In this document: piece after piece, positions 43,197 to 51,912 of the stretch
Layout: every line of letters begins with the position of its first letter
How positions within the stretch are numbered: position 1 is the stretch's first letter
NCBI GenBank assembly: GCA_006969905.1
Contig: CP030887.1
Location: forward strand, 682,001-746,000
Direction of reading: 5' to 3'
Length of the DNA: 64,000 nucleotides
Source: Balneolaceae bacterium
Lineage (GTDB): Bacteria; Bacteroidota; Rhodothermia; Balneolales; Balneolaceae
Made by a program: the position numbers and the translations under genes
Notes under the pieces: generated by a model
What the model saw: only the letters and a program-made list of their open reading frames with translations
Databases searched by the model: none
Told to the model about the DNA's origin: nothing

Positions 43197-46100
43197 ACAC
43201 AAATTCAAAAAAAAATGCGCAACAAAACAAATCATTTCATTATGCGCGATACATTAGTATGAACGCGATATTAATTTTGATTATCAGCTTTTTTGCAACC
43301 AACAAAACTTTTGCACAAACAACAGATGATAACTTTTTTAATATCGGGATGCAGTCGCCCACGGCCGCCTCTTTAGGCGAATACGGGGCAATACCGGTAG
43401 GCAAATATACAGGCATTCCCAGTATTAAAGTGCCGCTGTACACGGTTAAAATCGGGGAACTATCGCTACCCATTGAACTCAGTTACCATGCCGGGGGCAT
43501 AAAAGCAGACGAAATTGCCGGCTGGGTAGGCCTCGGCTGGTCATTAAATTCCGGGGGGGTTATCACCCGTTCTATGGTAGGAAGGCCGGATGAAGCAAGT
43601 AACGGGTATATAGATGTTTCCGGGGATTCTCTGTTTTTGGCCGATTGGCAATCCCCAACTCAGAACTTAAGAGATAAGATTATCGATCAAGACTGGGACA
43701 CCCAACCCGATGAATTCTTTTTCAACGTTGGCGGGCAAAGCGGAAAGTTTATGTTTAAGCCGGGTGGCTCAGTAATGCAATTTCCACAGTCCGATTTTGA
43801 TATCAGCTATGCCAACAACACCTTCACTTTAATTGACGGGGCGGGGGTTAAATATACTTTCGCAGCCACAGAAACCACTACGCAAATGAATACTATCTTA
43901 GGGAATCCCGGGCAGTATACCTCCAGTTGGTTTTTGAGTAAAATTGAGTCCCCTAAAGGAGACCATGAGATCAGTTTCAACTACTCTACCCCAACTACGG
44001 CTTTACACCAATATGCCGCTGCGGTAGAAAAACGTTATCCTGAAGATACCGGGGAAGTTGTATGTACAGACCAGGGAGGCCAGGTAACTTCTGCAAACCG
44101 GGTATCATCCGGCAATATCTATCTCACAAGTATTGTAACAGATAAGGAAACCCTTACCTTTCATCGCTCACTGAGGGATGATGCGCTGCACCCCGACAGC
44201 CCGCATGCTAAACAGGAATACCGCCTGGATTCGGTTTCTGTAGCCGTAAACGGCAATCTTTTAGAGAAGCACCTGCTCACTTACGGGTACTTTAACGGGC
44301 CGGGGAGTACTTCTTCAAGGCTACGGTTAGATAGTGTACATAAGGAAGCAGCAGATGGCACAGAAATACCCCCGTATACCTTTCAATACAACACAAATTC
44401 GTTGCCTATTGGAACAACTTTTGCAGTAGATCATTGGGGGTTTTTTAACGGGGCTACAAACCAGGGCTACATCCCTGATTATGTAGGAATGGGCATTACG
44501 TACACCTCCGGGGCCGATCGTGAGCCCAATCATAACTATAACCAATCAGGCATTCTTGAGAAGATTACCTACCCCACGGGGGGCTTTACTTCCCTGGTTT
44601 ATGAAACCAACGAATACAGCAAATTTGGCAATACACCGGTAACCAGTAAAATTACTTACAATAGTGAAACAGAGTCTGTTAGCTCCGGCAGTACTACAGA
44701 AATTGAAAAAAGCTTTACCTTAGATTACAACCAAGAAATTAAACTAAGTTACCGCTTTGATAATCCTACAAATACTGCCTTCTCTACTGCCAGGATAGCT
44801 TTGCTTGATTCGAATAATAACACCCTATTTTCGGATCAATTTCAATATGCCCACTCGGATGAAGATCAAATTCGTGAAATAGATCTTACCGCCGGAACAT
44901 ATAAAATTACCGCACAGGGTGGCCAGGATGTTACGGCAAATAACCTTGTAAATTATGTCGACAAAACCGAGCAACCCATAACCAACAAAAAGGGCGGGGG
45001 ATTGCGGGTTAAACAGGTAACCCGTAACGATGGTATGCCGGGTTCTCCCGATATGGTTACCAACTACAAGTACCACCTGAAAGACAGTACCGGGGTTTCG
45101 AGCGGGGTCATTATTTCGGAGCCGAATTATTATGGCTATACCGATGATGGCGGGATACAGGGAATCTGCAGTTACCGGTTTTTAAGCAGCACCTCTTTTG
45201 TGCCGCTAAGTACCACGCAAGGCTCTTTTGTGGGATACCGCCAGGTTGGCGAAGAACGCTCGGATGGCAGCGGAACTACCTGGTCGTATTTTAAAGCCCC
45301 GGACGAGATGACCGACAAGTTTATTGGCGGGGGCGGCTGGCCACACCAAACCCTGAGTTACGATTGGAAACGGGGCTATCTCACCAAAGAAGAAGTATAC
45401 GATGAAGCCGGGAATATACAGGCAGCCACTATACATGAATACGAGGTTGTTAATGATACCGATCTTTTGAAGGCTATCCGTTACCGTATTTTTGAAAAGC
45501 CCCGGCAAACAAGCTATGGGGGCGGTACCTGGAAATTCCTCCGTTACGAAACCACCTCGCAGAGTACCGCGTGGCTGAAGCAAACCAAAGTAATAAACCG
45601 GCAGTACGATGAAACGGGCACAAATTTCACTCAAACATCTACCTCCTTTGGGTATGATGCCACTACAACCACCCTGCAGCCTACAACCATTACGGAAAAA
45701 AACTCCGACTCCACCCAGGTAAGGGTAACGCGTACCCGTTTTGCCCACCAGGAGGAACCTGCAATGGCAGCCTTAAACATGCTTAGCCAGCCTTATTCAG
45801 TAAGTGTGGAAGACGGCTCCGGGAACGTGCTTTCCAAAAACTGGACCCGCTGGAGCAATACCATTTCAGGCAATAACAACTGGAACGTGAAAGAGCAATG
45901 GGTATGGAAAGGTAACGGAACCACCACGGATACCTCGGCCCCGGCTGACACCACGGGCAGCGAAGTATTAAAAACCCTAGAAGTTACTAAATATGACACC
46001 TACGGCAACCCGCTGGAAATTCAGAATGCCGCCGGCACCAAAACAGCCTACGAGTGGAGCGCCGATGGCACTACCCCTGTTGGAATGTTCAGCAATGCAC

Positions 46101-49100
46101 CAAAAAACCAGGTCTATGCCCACAGTTTTGCTTATGAAGGAGACTTAGGAGATTGGGTATTCAAAAACAGGAACGCTGTTGGCAATACCATCATCGAAGT
46201 AAGGGATGGAAAAATTGCGATTGATGATATAGGAGCCCCAACCTGGGAGCGGGACCGGATCGTATATAATCACGGCTCCCAAATACCCGGGACGGTAGTC
46301 TGGGAGTTTGATGTTCAAATAGCCGATTCAGACGATTGGAGCCTGGTGTTTGGCACCGGTGGTTCCGGGTGGAACGATTGGTCAGCAGGAGGAAGTAATG
46401 CAGTGGTCTGGGCGGTAATAAGAAACGAGGTTTTTTATTACCATGATCCTTCCATCCCCAATTATGTACCTACCAGCTATCCTTTGGCAGTGGGTAAGAC
46501 GTATTCGTTCAAGATCGTCATGGACTCAGGCACCAAGCAGATAGACTATTACATAAATGGAGAGTTGCTGGCCGGGGGAATACAATACCAGAAAACAACG
46601 GCCACCGGGGTACAGGAATTCATGTTTGCCAATGCGGGCAATAGCAACGAGGTATGGTACATCGACAACGTGCGCATCTACCCCGAAGGGGCAGAAGCCA
46701 TTTCGCAGGAAACAGACCGGGTCTTTGGGACACCGCTGGCCATCAAAGATGTGGCAGGTTCTACTAGCCGCTTTATCTACGACAATTTTGGACGTTTAAA
46801 AGAAACCTTTAACCCCAACGGGGAGCGGGTAAGCCGCAATGCCTATTACTACTCATTGGACAATAACGTTGCTTTCAGCGCAACGGATCCTAACCGGGTT
46901 GAGGTTATTGCCTATAACAACCCGGCTGATACCACCGATAAAACCCTTTCGGTATCCTACCTTGATGGTTTAGGCCGCCCCATCCAAAGCCAGAGCCGGG
47001 CATCCGACGGCACGGCTATTGTAATAGGAGCCCTGTACAACCAGCGGGGCCTGCCTCACATTACCAGCCGCCCGGTGCAGTTGAATGTAAACAGCTACAC
47101 CAACGGTTTTGTGAATGACCTGTGGGGCACCGGGTTTGGCGGAGGCCTGGGAGAAGCACTACCCACTAATAGTGAAATTTACCAGTACTACGACTCCGGA
47201 TTCAGCGGTACCACCGATGCCCGGTACGCCTACACCCAAACACAGTTTGAGGACAGCCCCCTTGCACGGCCTGTTGCTGAAGGCAACGCTGCCAGTGCGC
47301 TGCGCATCGGGCAGAATGAGACCCTGATGAGCTACGGCCTGAACAGCGGCACGGAAGATTTCTCCGGTTTTACCGATAACGAGTTAAGCAAAACGGTTAG
47401 CACCGATCCCAACGGCAACCACACCTTCGGCTTCACCGACGGCTGGGGCAACACCATTGCCAGCCTGGTGGATATGAACGGCGACAGCGCCAAAAGCAGC
47501 ACCGACCTGGTCACCGAATTCCAGTACGACCTGCGCAACCAGCTCAAACAGGTGAAAGACCCCAAAGGCCTCACCACCAGCTACACGTACAACCAGCGCG
47601 GACAGCTGGTGGAAAAGGATATGCCGGACAAAGATGCCAGCGATGAGTACCGCTACGACAAAAACGGCAACCTGCGGTTTGTGCAAAGCGCCAAGCATAA
47701 AAATAATGGCAGCCAGGCTACCCTGTTCAATGCCAACCTGTACTCCGATCAAACCCTGAATATTCCGGGTGACGGAGTCCTTGATTTTACTATCAATTTC
47801 TCCGTTTCCGGACCGGATGATGAAGTAGATTTTGACCTGGAATACGAAGACGGCTCTGACATACACAGCTATTATTTCACCGCCTGGGAAACCGCCACCA
47901 GCGGAGTTCACCCGGTAGGTAAGGGCAGTTACAAGCTTAACCAGCAGCTTATTTACTCAGACGGACAATACGGATTGATGACCACGGCGATCTACAAACC
48001 CTTCAAGTTCACCTATAACAACTACGATGAGTTGAACCGGGTGACCGAAACCGGGGAGTATTACGGAACCACTTCTTTCACAAATATGAACGCTGAAAAC
48101 GAGGTGACGGGCAGTAAAATCCCCATGCAGAAATACTTTTACGGGCAGGCCAATGCCAAAGCAGGCGCCAACAACACCAAAGGGCGGTTGTCAAAAGTTG
48201 AATACCGGGATGTACATACTACCATCAACAGCTGGGGCACCACCTGGTACTCCTACAACACCCAGGGGCTTATTGAGTGGATCGTCCAGGACCTGCCCGG
48301 CAGCGCCATGGGCGAGAAAAAGATCGAGTATGTGTATGACGAACTGGGCCGCACCACCGAAATGAAGTACCAGGCGGGCACCGCCAGCGAAGACCGCTAC
48401 TTCCGCTACAGCTACGACAAGCTGGGCCGCCTGGCTAAAGTAGAAAGCCGCCACGACCCGGCCGGAAGCTGGATCGAAGATGCCGAGTACACCTACTTTG
48501 CTGACGGGCAATTGAGTGACCTTCAGTTAGGCAACGGGGCCCAAAACCTGGATTACCAATACGGCAGCGAGGGCTGGCTGGACAAGATCAATGACCTGGG
48601 TGCTTTAGGCAGTGACCGCTTTGCACAGTCTATGAGTTACCAGGACAACGGCAACATAAGCAGTGTAACCTGGAACCAGGTAATGAACTTTGGCAACAAA
48701 ACCTACACCTTTAGCTACGACCGGGCCAACCGCTTAACCAACGCCAACCAAAGCAATGGCACGGCATGGGATGCTATATATAGTTATGATAAGAATGGAA
48801 ATATTACCAGTAAGCAAAATTATAATGATGCCGGAAGCATTAATTACAAGGGTGGGTATTTTAGCATCACTCATGATTACAATAATTCGAACCGGATTTT
48901 AGGCCTGGAAGATTACCAATTAAATGTCAGAGACTTTGATTACGATGCCAACGGAAATATCATAAAAAGCGAGCACAACGGGCTGCAAAAAGCCTGGTAC
49001 GACAGCCGCAACCTGCCCAACTACCTGCGGGCTAATGGCAGCACTATCTACTATACCTATGATGCTGCCGAACAAAGGGTGGCTAAAAAGTCTGGAGTTG

Positions 49101-50179
49101 ATACTTATCAGTATATTCGTGGCGCTGATGGACGTATTGTTGCCACCTATAAAAACGGTGCCCTGCAAAGCTGGAACCTGTTATCTGATTCAGATATTAT
49201 CGGCATAGTTAGCAGCACCTATACCAAAGAGTACTTTACTAAAGACCACCTCGGCTCTACACGGACTGTAGTGAGTACCGCTGGCAGTGCTACCGAATAT
49301 TATGACTACTATCCTTTCGGAAAATTAATGCCCGGAAGGTATACCATCACCGGAGATGTACCTTATAACTTTACCGGGCATGAAAGGGACACCGAGGCAG
49401 GCATGAACCTTACCTATGCAGGTGCCAGATACCTGGATTCAGAGATTGGAAGCTGGCTATCCATTGATCCGCTCTTTGAAAAGCATCCTGACTGGAGCCC
49501 GTACAATTATGTGCTTGGTAATCCATTACGACTCATTGATCCTGATGGAAGACAAGTTGATTTTGCACAGCTTCATTACGAAAAAAGAGCCCGGGATTTA
49601 ACGAGTGGAAAGATTACAAGAGAACAGTACATGCAGGTGACCAGTGAAGAAAAAGCTGGTATAGCTGTAGGAACAGCACTAATGGGTATAGGAGCTGCAA
49701 GTACAGCGGCAAGAGTAGCAGCATGGGTGCTAAGAAACCCGGTAGCTTCCAACACCATTGCAGGAACAGCAATGAATGCCTTAGACCCAAATCCGGGAGC
49801 TGATTATTTACCTGGAAATCCTGTAGATAACGTTGGGAATACTATCGGACAAGGAGTAAGAAGTTTAGGAAACGATATATTCAAGAAACATTCAGATGAT
49901 TTAGTTAAATTCATTGGTCAAGCCGATAGAGTAGGTGCTGATAATGCTATTGAGGGTGGTTTAGCAGGTGCAATCAAACACCAACTCAAAACAGGTGAGT
50001 TAGTAGGTAATAGAGATCATTTGCAAAAAGGATATGAGACGATAAGCGGATTAAAGAATAGAAAAAGAGTTATACAAAATTCTTATAGTTTATCAGCCAG
50101 TCAAAGACGTGAACTATTAAAAACAATAGACTCAAAATTAGATGAGCTTTATAATGCATTTAAATCAGGTGAGCAATAA
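43193..50179 (+). CDS. RHS/YD-repeat polymorphic toxin
   Basis: A 2328-residue secreted protein. Signal peptide to about residue 42 (TKTFAQ). An N-terminal SpvB/RHS entry region follows (SPTAASLGEYGAIPVGKYTGIPSIKVPLY; HAGGIKADEIAGWVGLGWSLNSGG). A jelly-roll-like domain is inserted at about 975-1167, a second beta insertion at about 1510-1600. YD repeats run to about 2060. The RHS core AGARYLDSEIGSWLSIDPL ... YVLGNPLRLIDPDG ends near 2118. The remaining ~210 residues are the variable toxin: a helical hydrophobic pretoxin stretch (IAVGTALMGIGAASTAARVAAWVL) and an unrecognised charged C-terminus. Base composition falls sharply after the core. The immunity gene follows with a one-base overlap. 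Confidence 0.92.
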   Translation: MNTNSKKNAQQNKSFHYARYISMNAILILIISFFATNKTFAQTTDDNFFNIGMQSPTAASLGEYGAIPVGKYTGIPSIKVPLYTVKIGELSLPIELSYHAGGIKADEIAGWVGLGWSLNSGGVITRSMVGRPDEASNGYIDVSGDSLFLADWQSPTQNLRDKIIDQDWDTQPDEFFFNVGGQSGKFMFKPGGSVMQFPQSDFDISYANNTFTLIDGAGVKYTFAATETTTQMNTILGNPGQYTSSWFLSKIESPKGDHEISFNYSTPTTALHQYAAAVEKRYPEDTGEVVCTDQGGQVTSANRVSSGNIYLTSIVTDKETLTFHRSLRDDALHPDSPHAKQEYRLDSVSVAVNGNLLEKHLLTYGYFNGPGSTSSRLRLDSVHKEAADGTEIPPYTFQYNTNSLPIGTTFAVDHWGFFNGATNQGYIPDYVGMGITYTSGADREPNHNYNQSGILEKITYPTGGFTSLVYETNEYSKFGNTPVTSKITYNSETESVSSGSTTEIEKSFTLDYNQEIKLSYRFDNPTNTAFSTARIALLDSNNNTLFSDQFQYAHSDEDQIREIDLTAGTYKITAQGGQDVTANNLVNYVDKTEQPITNKKGGGLRVKQVTRNDGMPGSPDMVTNYKYHLKDSTGVSSGVIISEPNYYGYTDDGGIQGICSYRFLSSTSFVPLSTTQGSFVGYRQVGEERSDGSGTTWSYFKAPDEMTDKFIGGGGWPHQTLSYDWKRGYLTKEEVYDEAGNIQAATIHEYEVVNDTDLLKAIRYRIFEKPRQTSYGGGTWKFLRYETTSQSTAWLKQTKVINRQYDETGTNFTQTSTSFGYDATTTTLQPTTITEKNSDSTQVRVTRTRFAHQEEPAMAALNMLSQPYSVSVEDGSGNVLSKNWTRWSNTISGNNNWNVKEQWVWKGNGTTTDTSAPADTTGSEVLKTLEVTKYDTYGNPLEIQNAAGTKTAYEWSADGTTPVGMFSNAPKNQVYAHSFAYEGDLGDWVFKNRNAVGNTIIEVRDGKIAIDDIGAPTWERDRIVYNHGSQIPGTVVWEFDVQIADSDDWSLVFGTGGSGWNDWSAGGSNAVVWAVIRNEVFYYHDPSIPNYVPTSYPLAVGKTYSFKIVMDSGTKQIDYYINGELLAGGIQYQKTTATGVQEFMFANAGNSNEVWYIDNVRIYPEGAEAISQETDRVFGTPLAIKDVAGSTSRFIYDNFGRLKETFNPNGERVSRNAYYYSLDNNVAFSATDPNRVEVIAYNNPADTTDKTLSVSYLDGLGRPIQSQSRASDGTAIVIGALYNQRGLPHITSRPVQLNVNSYTNGFVNDLWGTGFGGGLGEALPTNSEIYQYYDSGFSGTTDARYAYTQTQFEDSPLARPVAEGNAASALRIGQNETLMSYGLNSGTEDFSGFTDNELSKTVSTDPNGNHTFGFTDGWGNTIASLVDMNGDSAKSSTDLVTEFQYDLRNQLKQVKDPKGLTTSYTYNQRGQLVEKDMPDKDASDEYRYDKNGNLRFVQSAKHKNNGSQATLFNANLYSDQTLNIPGDGVLDFTINFSVSGPDDEVDFDLEYEDGSDIHSYYFTAWETATSGVHPVGKGSYKLNQQLIYSDGQYGLMTTAIYKPFKFTYNNYDELNRVTETGEYYGTTSFTNMNAENEVTGSKIPMQKYFYGQANAKAGANNTKGRLSKVEYRDVHTTINSWGTTWYSYNTQGLIEWIVQDLPGSAMGEKKIEYVYDELGRTTEMKYQAGTASEDRYFRYSYDKLGRLAKVESRHDPAGSWIEDAEYTYFADGQLSDLQLGNGAQNLDYQYGSEGWLDKINDLGALGSDRFAQSMSYQDNGNISSVTWNQVMNFGNKTYTFSYDRANRLTNANQSNGTAWDAIYSYDKNGNITSKQNYNDAGSINYKGGYFSITHDYNNSNRILGLEDYQLNVRDFDYDANGNIIKSEHNGLQKAWYDSRNLPNYLRANGSTIYYTYDAAEQRVAKKSGVDTYQYIRGADGRIVATYKNGALQSWNLLSDSDIIGIVSSTYTKEYFTKDHLGSTRTVVSTAGSATEYYDYYPFGKLMPGRYTITGDVPYNFTGHERDTEAGMNLTYAGARYLDSEIGSWLSIDPLFEKHPDWSPYNYVLGNPLRLIDPDGRQVDFAQLHYEKRARDLTSGKITREQYMQVTSEEKAGIAVGTALMGIGAASTAARVAAWVLRNPVASNTIAGTAMNALDPNPGADYLPGNPVDNVGNTIGQGVRSLGNDIFKKHSDDLVKFIGQADRVGADNAIEGGLAGAIKHQLKTGELVGNRDHLQKGYETISGLKNRKRVIQNSYSLSASQRRELLKTIDSKLDELYNAFKSGEQ

Positions 50180-50754
50180 TGGATTTACAAAAAATTAAAA
50201 ACTTGATTATTGATTCATATGAAAAAGGAATCCAGCTTCACTGGATTCCTTTAACTGAAATTGAAAATATTAATTTCAAAAAAGCTAAAGAAGTTAATAA
50301 ATCTTACTATTCTGATTTAACAATTGAAGAGGTAATGGATCATGATGAAGAAACCGCAGATCAAGTAATAGTTGAGTATATCTATGAATTATTGAAGCAA
50401 GATAAAACAATTCATCTTGATGAGTTGGTTGAAGCGGGCATTTTCTTAATTCGAAAGATGTGGTCAGGCTCAACAGGACAACTATTCTACAATTATACTT
50501 TGAAATCTAATGATCTTATAAAAGTAAATAGCTTAATTAGCTTGATTAAGATTGCGTTTAATGAAGAAAAAGAATGGTTTGCAAAAGCTATGCTTAGGGA
50601 ATTTCTCGTCGATTTTCTTACGCACACAGGCTTAAAATATGAACATTCTAAACCGAAAGAAGTGAATGAGGATAATTATCAATTTATAAAGAAAGTTGTC
50701 TATGATAAAAGTCTACATTTAACCTCATTCCGTAACTCTGGTTCGAAAGAGTAA
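50179..50754 (+). CDS. probable immunity protein for the RHS toxin
   Basis: A 191-residue soluble, acidic, mostly helical protein (ITIEEVMDHDEE-type segment TIEEVMDHDEETADQVIVEYIYELLKQ). No signal peptide and no recognised domain. Its ATG overlaps the last base of the RHS stop (TAATG), and its AT-rich composition matches the toxin tip (15 G+C in the 60 bases at 50281-50340), not the RHS body (35 in 60 at 48361-48420). Position directly after a polymorphic toxin tip is the main evidence for an immunity role. A terminator follows. Confidence 0.75.
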   Translation: MDLQKIKNLIIDSYEKGIQLHWIPLTEIENINFKKAKEVNKSYYSDLTIEEVMDHDEETADQVIVEYIYELLKQDKTIHLDELVEAGIFLIRKMWSGSTGQLFYNYTLKSNDLIKVNSLISLIKIAFNEEKEWFAKAMLREFLVDFLTHTGLKYEHSKPKEVNEDNYQFIKKVVYDKSLHLTSFRNSGSKE

Positions 50755-50791
50755 TGAAAAATTCCAGCTTTATGAACAACAATTAAATTTA

Positions 50792-50821
50792 AAGCCCAAT
50801 TCTTCGGAGTTGGGCTTTTTT
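50792..50821 (+). terminator. intrinsic terminator of the RHS cassette
   Basis: Stem AAGCCCAA / TTGGGCTT with a 10-base loop containing TTCGG, followed by TTTTG, 38 bases after the immunity gene stop. Confidence 0.85.
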
Positions 50822-50827
50822 GTACTC

Positions 50828-50971
50828 ATGCAAACAGCAAAATCTAGCGGTGCTACAGAGCTTCATATAAAAGCAACAATAGCACATCCCACTTTATATA
50901 GGTTGTTGAATCAAATCGGCGACTTAACAAGTGAAGGTAGCATAGATGTTATCAAAATCACATTCGAATAA
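50828..50971 (+). pseudogene. short orphan reading frame, possible displaced toxin C-terminus
   Basis: A 47-codon frame directly after the cassette terminator, starting MQTAKSSGATELHIKATIA and ending SIDVIKITFE. The amphipathic pattern looks like the end of a folded domain, not random sequence, and there is no ribosome binding site. In RHS loci, remnants of previous toxin tips are often left downstream of the active one; this is the most likely explanation. It could also be chance. Confidence 0.35.
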
Positions 50972-51024
50972 TCATGGTATCTGTAAAATCAAGAGCACAT
51001 AGGACACTTAGAAATTTTAGCCTC

Positions 51025-51075
51025 GTTCCGTAGCTCTGCTGCGGAACTGCAATGGGGAGCTCCTGCTCCCCGTTA
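51025..51075 (-). repeat. REP element (copy 2, upstream of RAYT, inverted)
   Basis: On the minus strand: a GGGGAG/CTCCCC hairpin, a short spacer, then the GTTCCG...CGGAAC hairpin with AGA loop, then GAGG. It is the inverted counterpart of the element at 51690-51742, so the two bracket the transposase gene. Confidence 0.85.
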
Positions 51076-51134
51076 TTTATCTGCACTTTTTGTAAGGAAA
51101 GAGTCCCGGAACAGTCTAACCTGCCAAAAAGACT

Positions 51135-51671
51135 ATGGGCAGAAGCCGGTTCAAATTTCACGAAGAACACTATCCTTATTTTCTGACGCACACCATAGTA
51201 GATGGAGTTCCTCTCTTTGATGACCCTGTACTCGCTGAAGTTATATTGGGTTCCCTCACTTTTATCCAAAACGAGTTCCGGCTTCGTTTGTACGCCTATG
51301 TACTCATGCACAATCACCTGCACATGATTGTTGAAGGAGCTGATGTATCCGAAAAAATCAGGAAGTTTAAATCCTACACAGCCCGGCAAATCATTCGGTC
51401 TCTCGAACAAAGAAACCGTATTATCCTGCTTTCCCGGATCAAACAAGGCAGGGTAAGCAGCAACCCGGATTCAGAATACCAGGTTTGGCAGGAAGGGAGC
51501 TACCCCAAGCAGGTAAATACGGTTAAAAAGATGGAGGCGTTTATTAGCTATCTTCATTACAACCCGGTAAAAAGTGGGTTTGTGGAAAAGCCGGAGCATT
51601 GGAGATATTCTTCTGCCGCCCATTATGCAGGATTGAAAGCCTTGATTAACGTTACTGCCTTTGAAGGGTAG
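51135..51671 (+). CDS. REP-associated tyrosine transposase (RAYT, IS200-like Y1/HUH)
   Basis: A 178-residue single-domain Y1 transposase. The HUH motif is in AYVLMHNHLHMIVEG, followed by helices with FKSYTARQIIR and the C-terminal FISYLHYNPVKSGFVEKPEHWRYSSAAHY, the characteristic RAYT ending. Such proteins nick single-stranded REP hairpins and are domesticated rather than autonomously mobile. The gene is flanked by inverted REP elements with identical hairpin cores, and a third copy lies near 41.0 kb, so its cognate repeats are identifiable here. ATG at 51135. Confidence 0.92.
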   Translation: MGRSRFKFHEEHYPYFLTHTIVDGVPLFDDPVLAEVILGSLTFIQNEFRLRLYAYVLMHNHLHMIVEGADVSEKIRKFKSYTARQIIRSLEQRNRIILLSRIKQGRVSSNPDSEYQVWQEGSYPKQVNTVKKMEAFISYLHYNPVKSGFVEKPEHWRYSSAAHYAGLKALINVTAFEG

Positions 51672-51689
51672 TTGATGCTTGTAATGCTG

Positions 51690-51742
51690 GAAGCAGGAGC
51701 TTGCAACGGGTGTTCCGCAGCAGAGCTACGGAACGAGGTTAA
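51690..51742 (+). repeat. REP element (copy 3, downstream of RAYT)
   Basis: GAAGCAGGAGCTTGC hairpin, AACGGGT, then arms GTTCCGCAGC/GCTACGGAAC with AGA loop (51712-51734), then GAGGTTA. The core is identical to copy 1 at 41016 and complementary to copy 2. Confidence 0.85.
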
Positions 51743-51758
51743 AAGAAAGGGTTTGAAA

Positions 51759-51882
51759 ACGGAGATTGCTTCGTTGTCCCGAAGCCTCGGGACTCCTCGC
51801 AAAGATATCTCACTGTCATTACGAGGAGCTTTGATCATTAAGAAGGTTTATAAGCTTTATCGACGAAGTAATCTCCCGTTAC
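51759..51882. repeat. palindromic dispersed repeat downstream of RAYT
   Basis: Begins GGAGATTGCTTCGTTG and ends with the near-complement CGACGAAGTAATCTCCC. The inner parts CTCCTCGCAAAGA and TCATTACGAGGAGC also partly pair, so the unit could fold into one long hairpin. Related to blocks A and B at 38.8 and 41.2 kb. The open frame running through it is a translation of repeat DNA, not a gene. Confidence 0.7.
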
Positions 51883-51912
51883 CCAATAAGATGCTCTATA
51901 AAAGAAGTGCGG

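Noticed and set aside
41930-51671. Idea that the RHS region is an intact prophage
   Set aside because: Apart from the M15 endolysin-like domain and a holin-like candidate there are no capsid, tail, integrase or packaging genes; a toxin cassette fits better.
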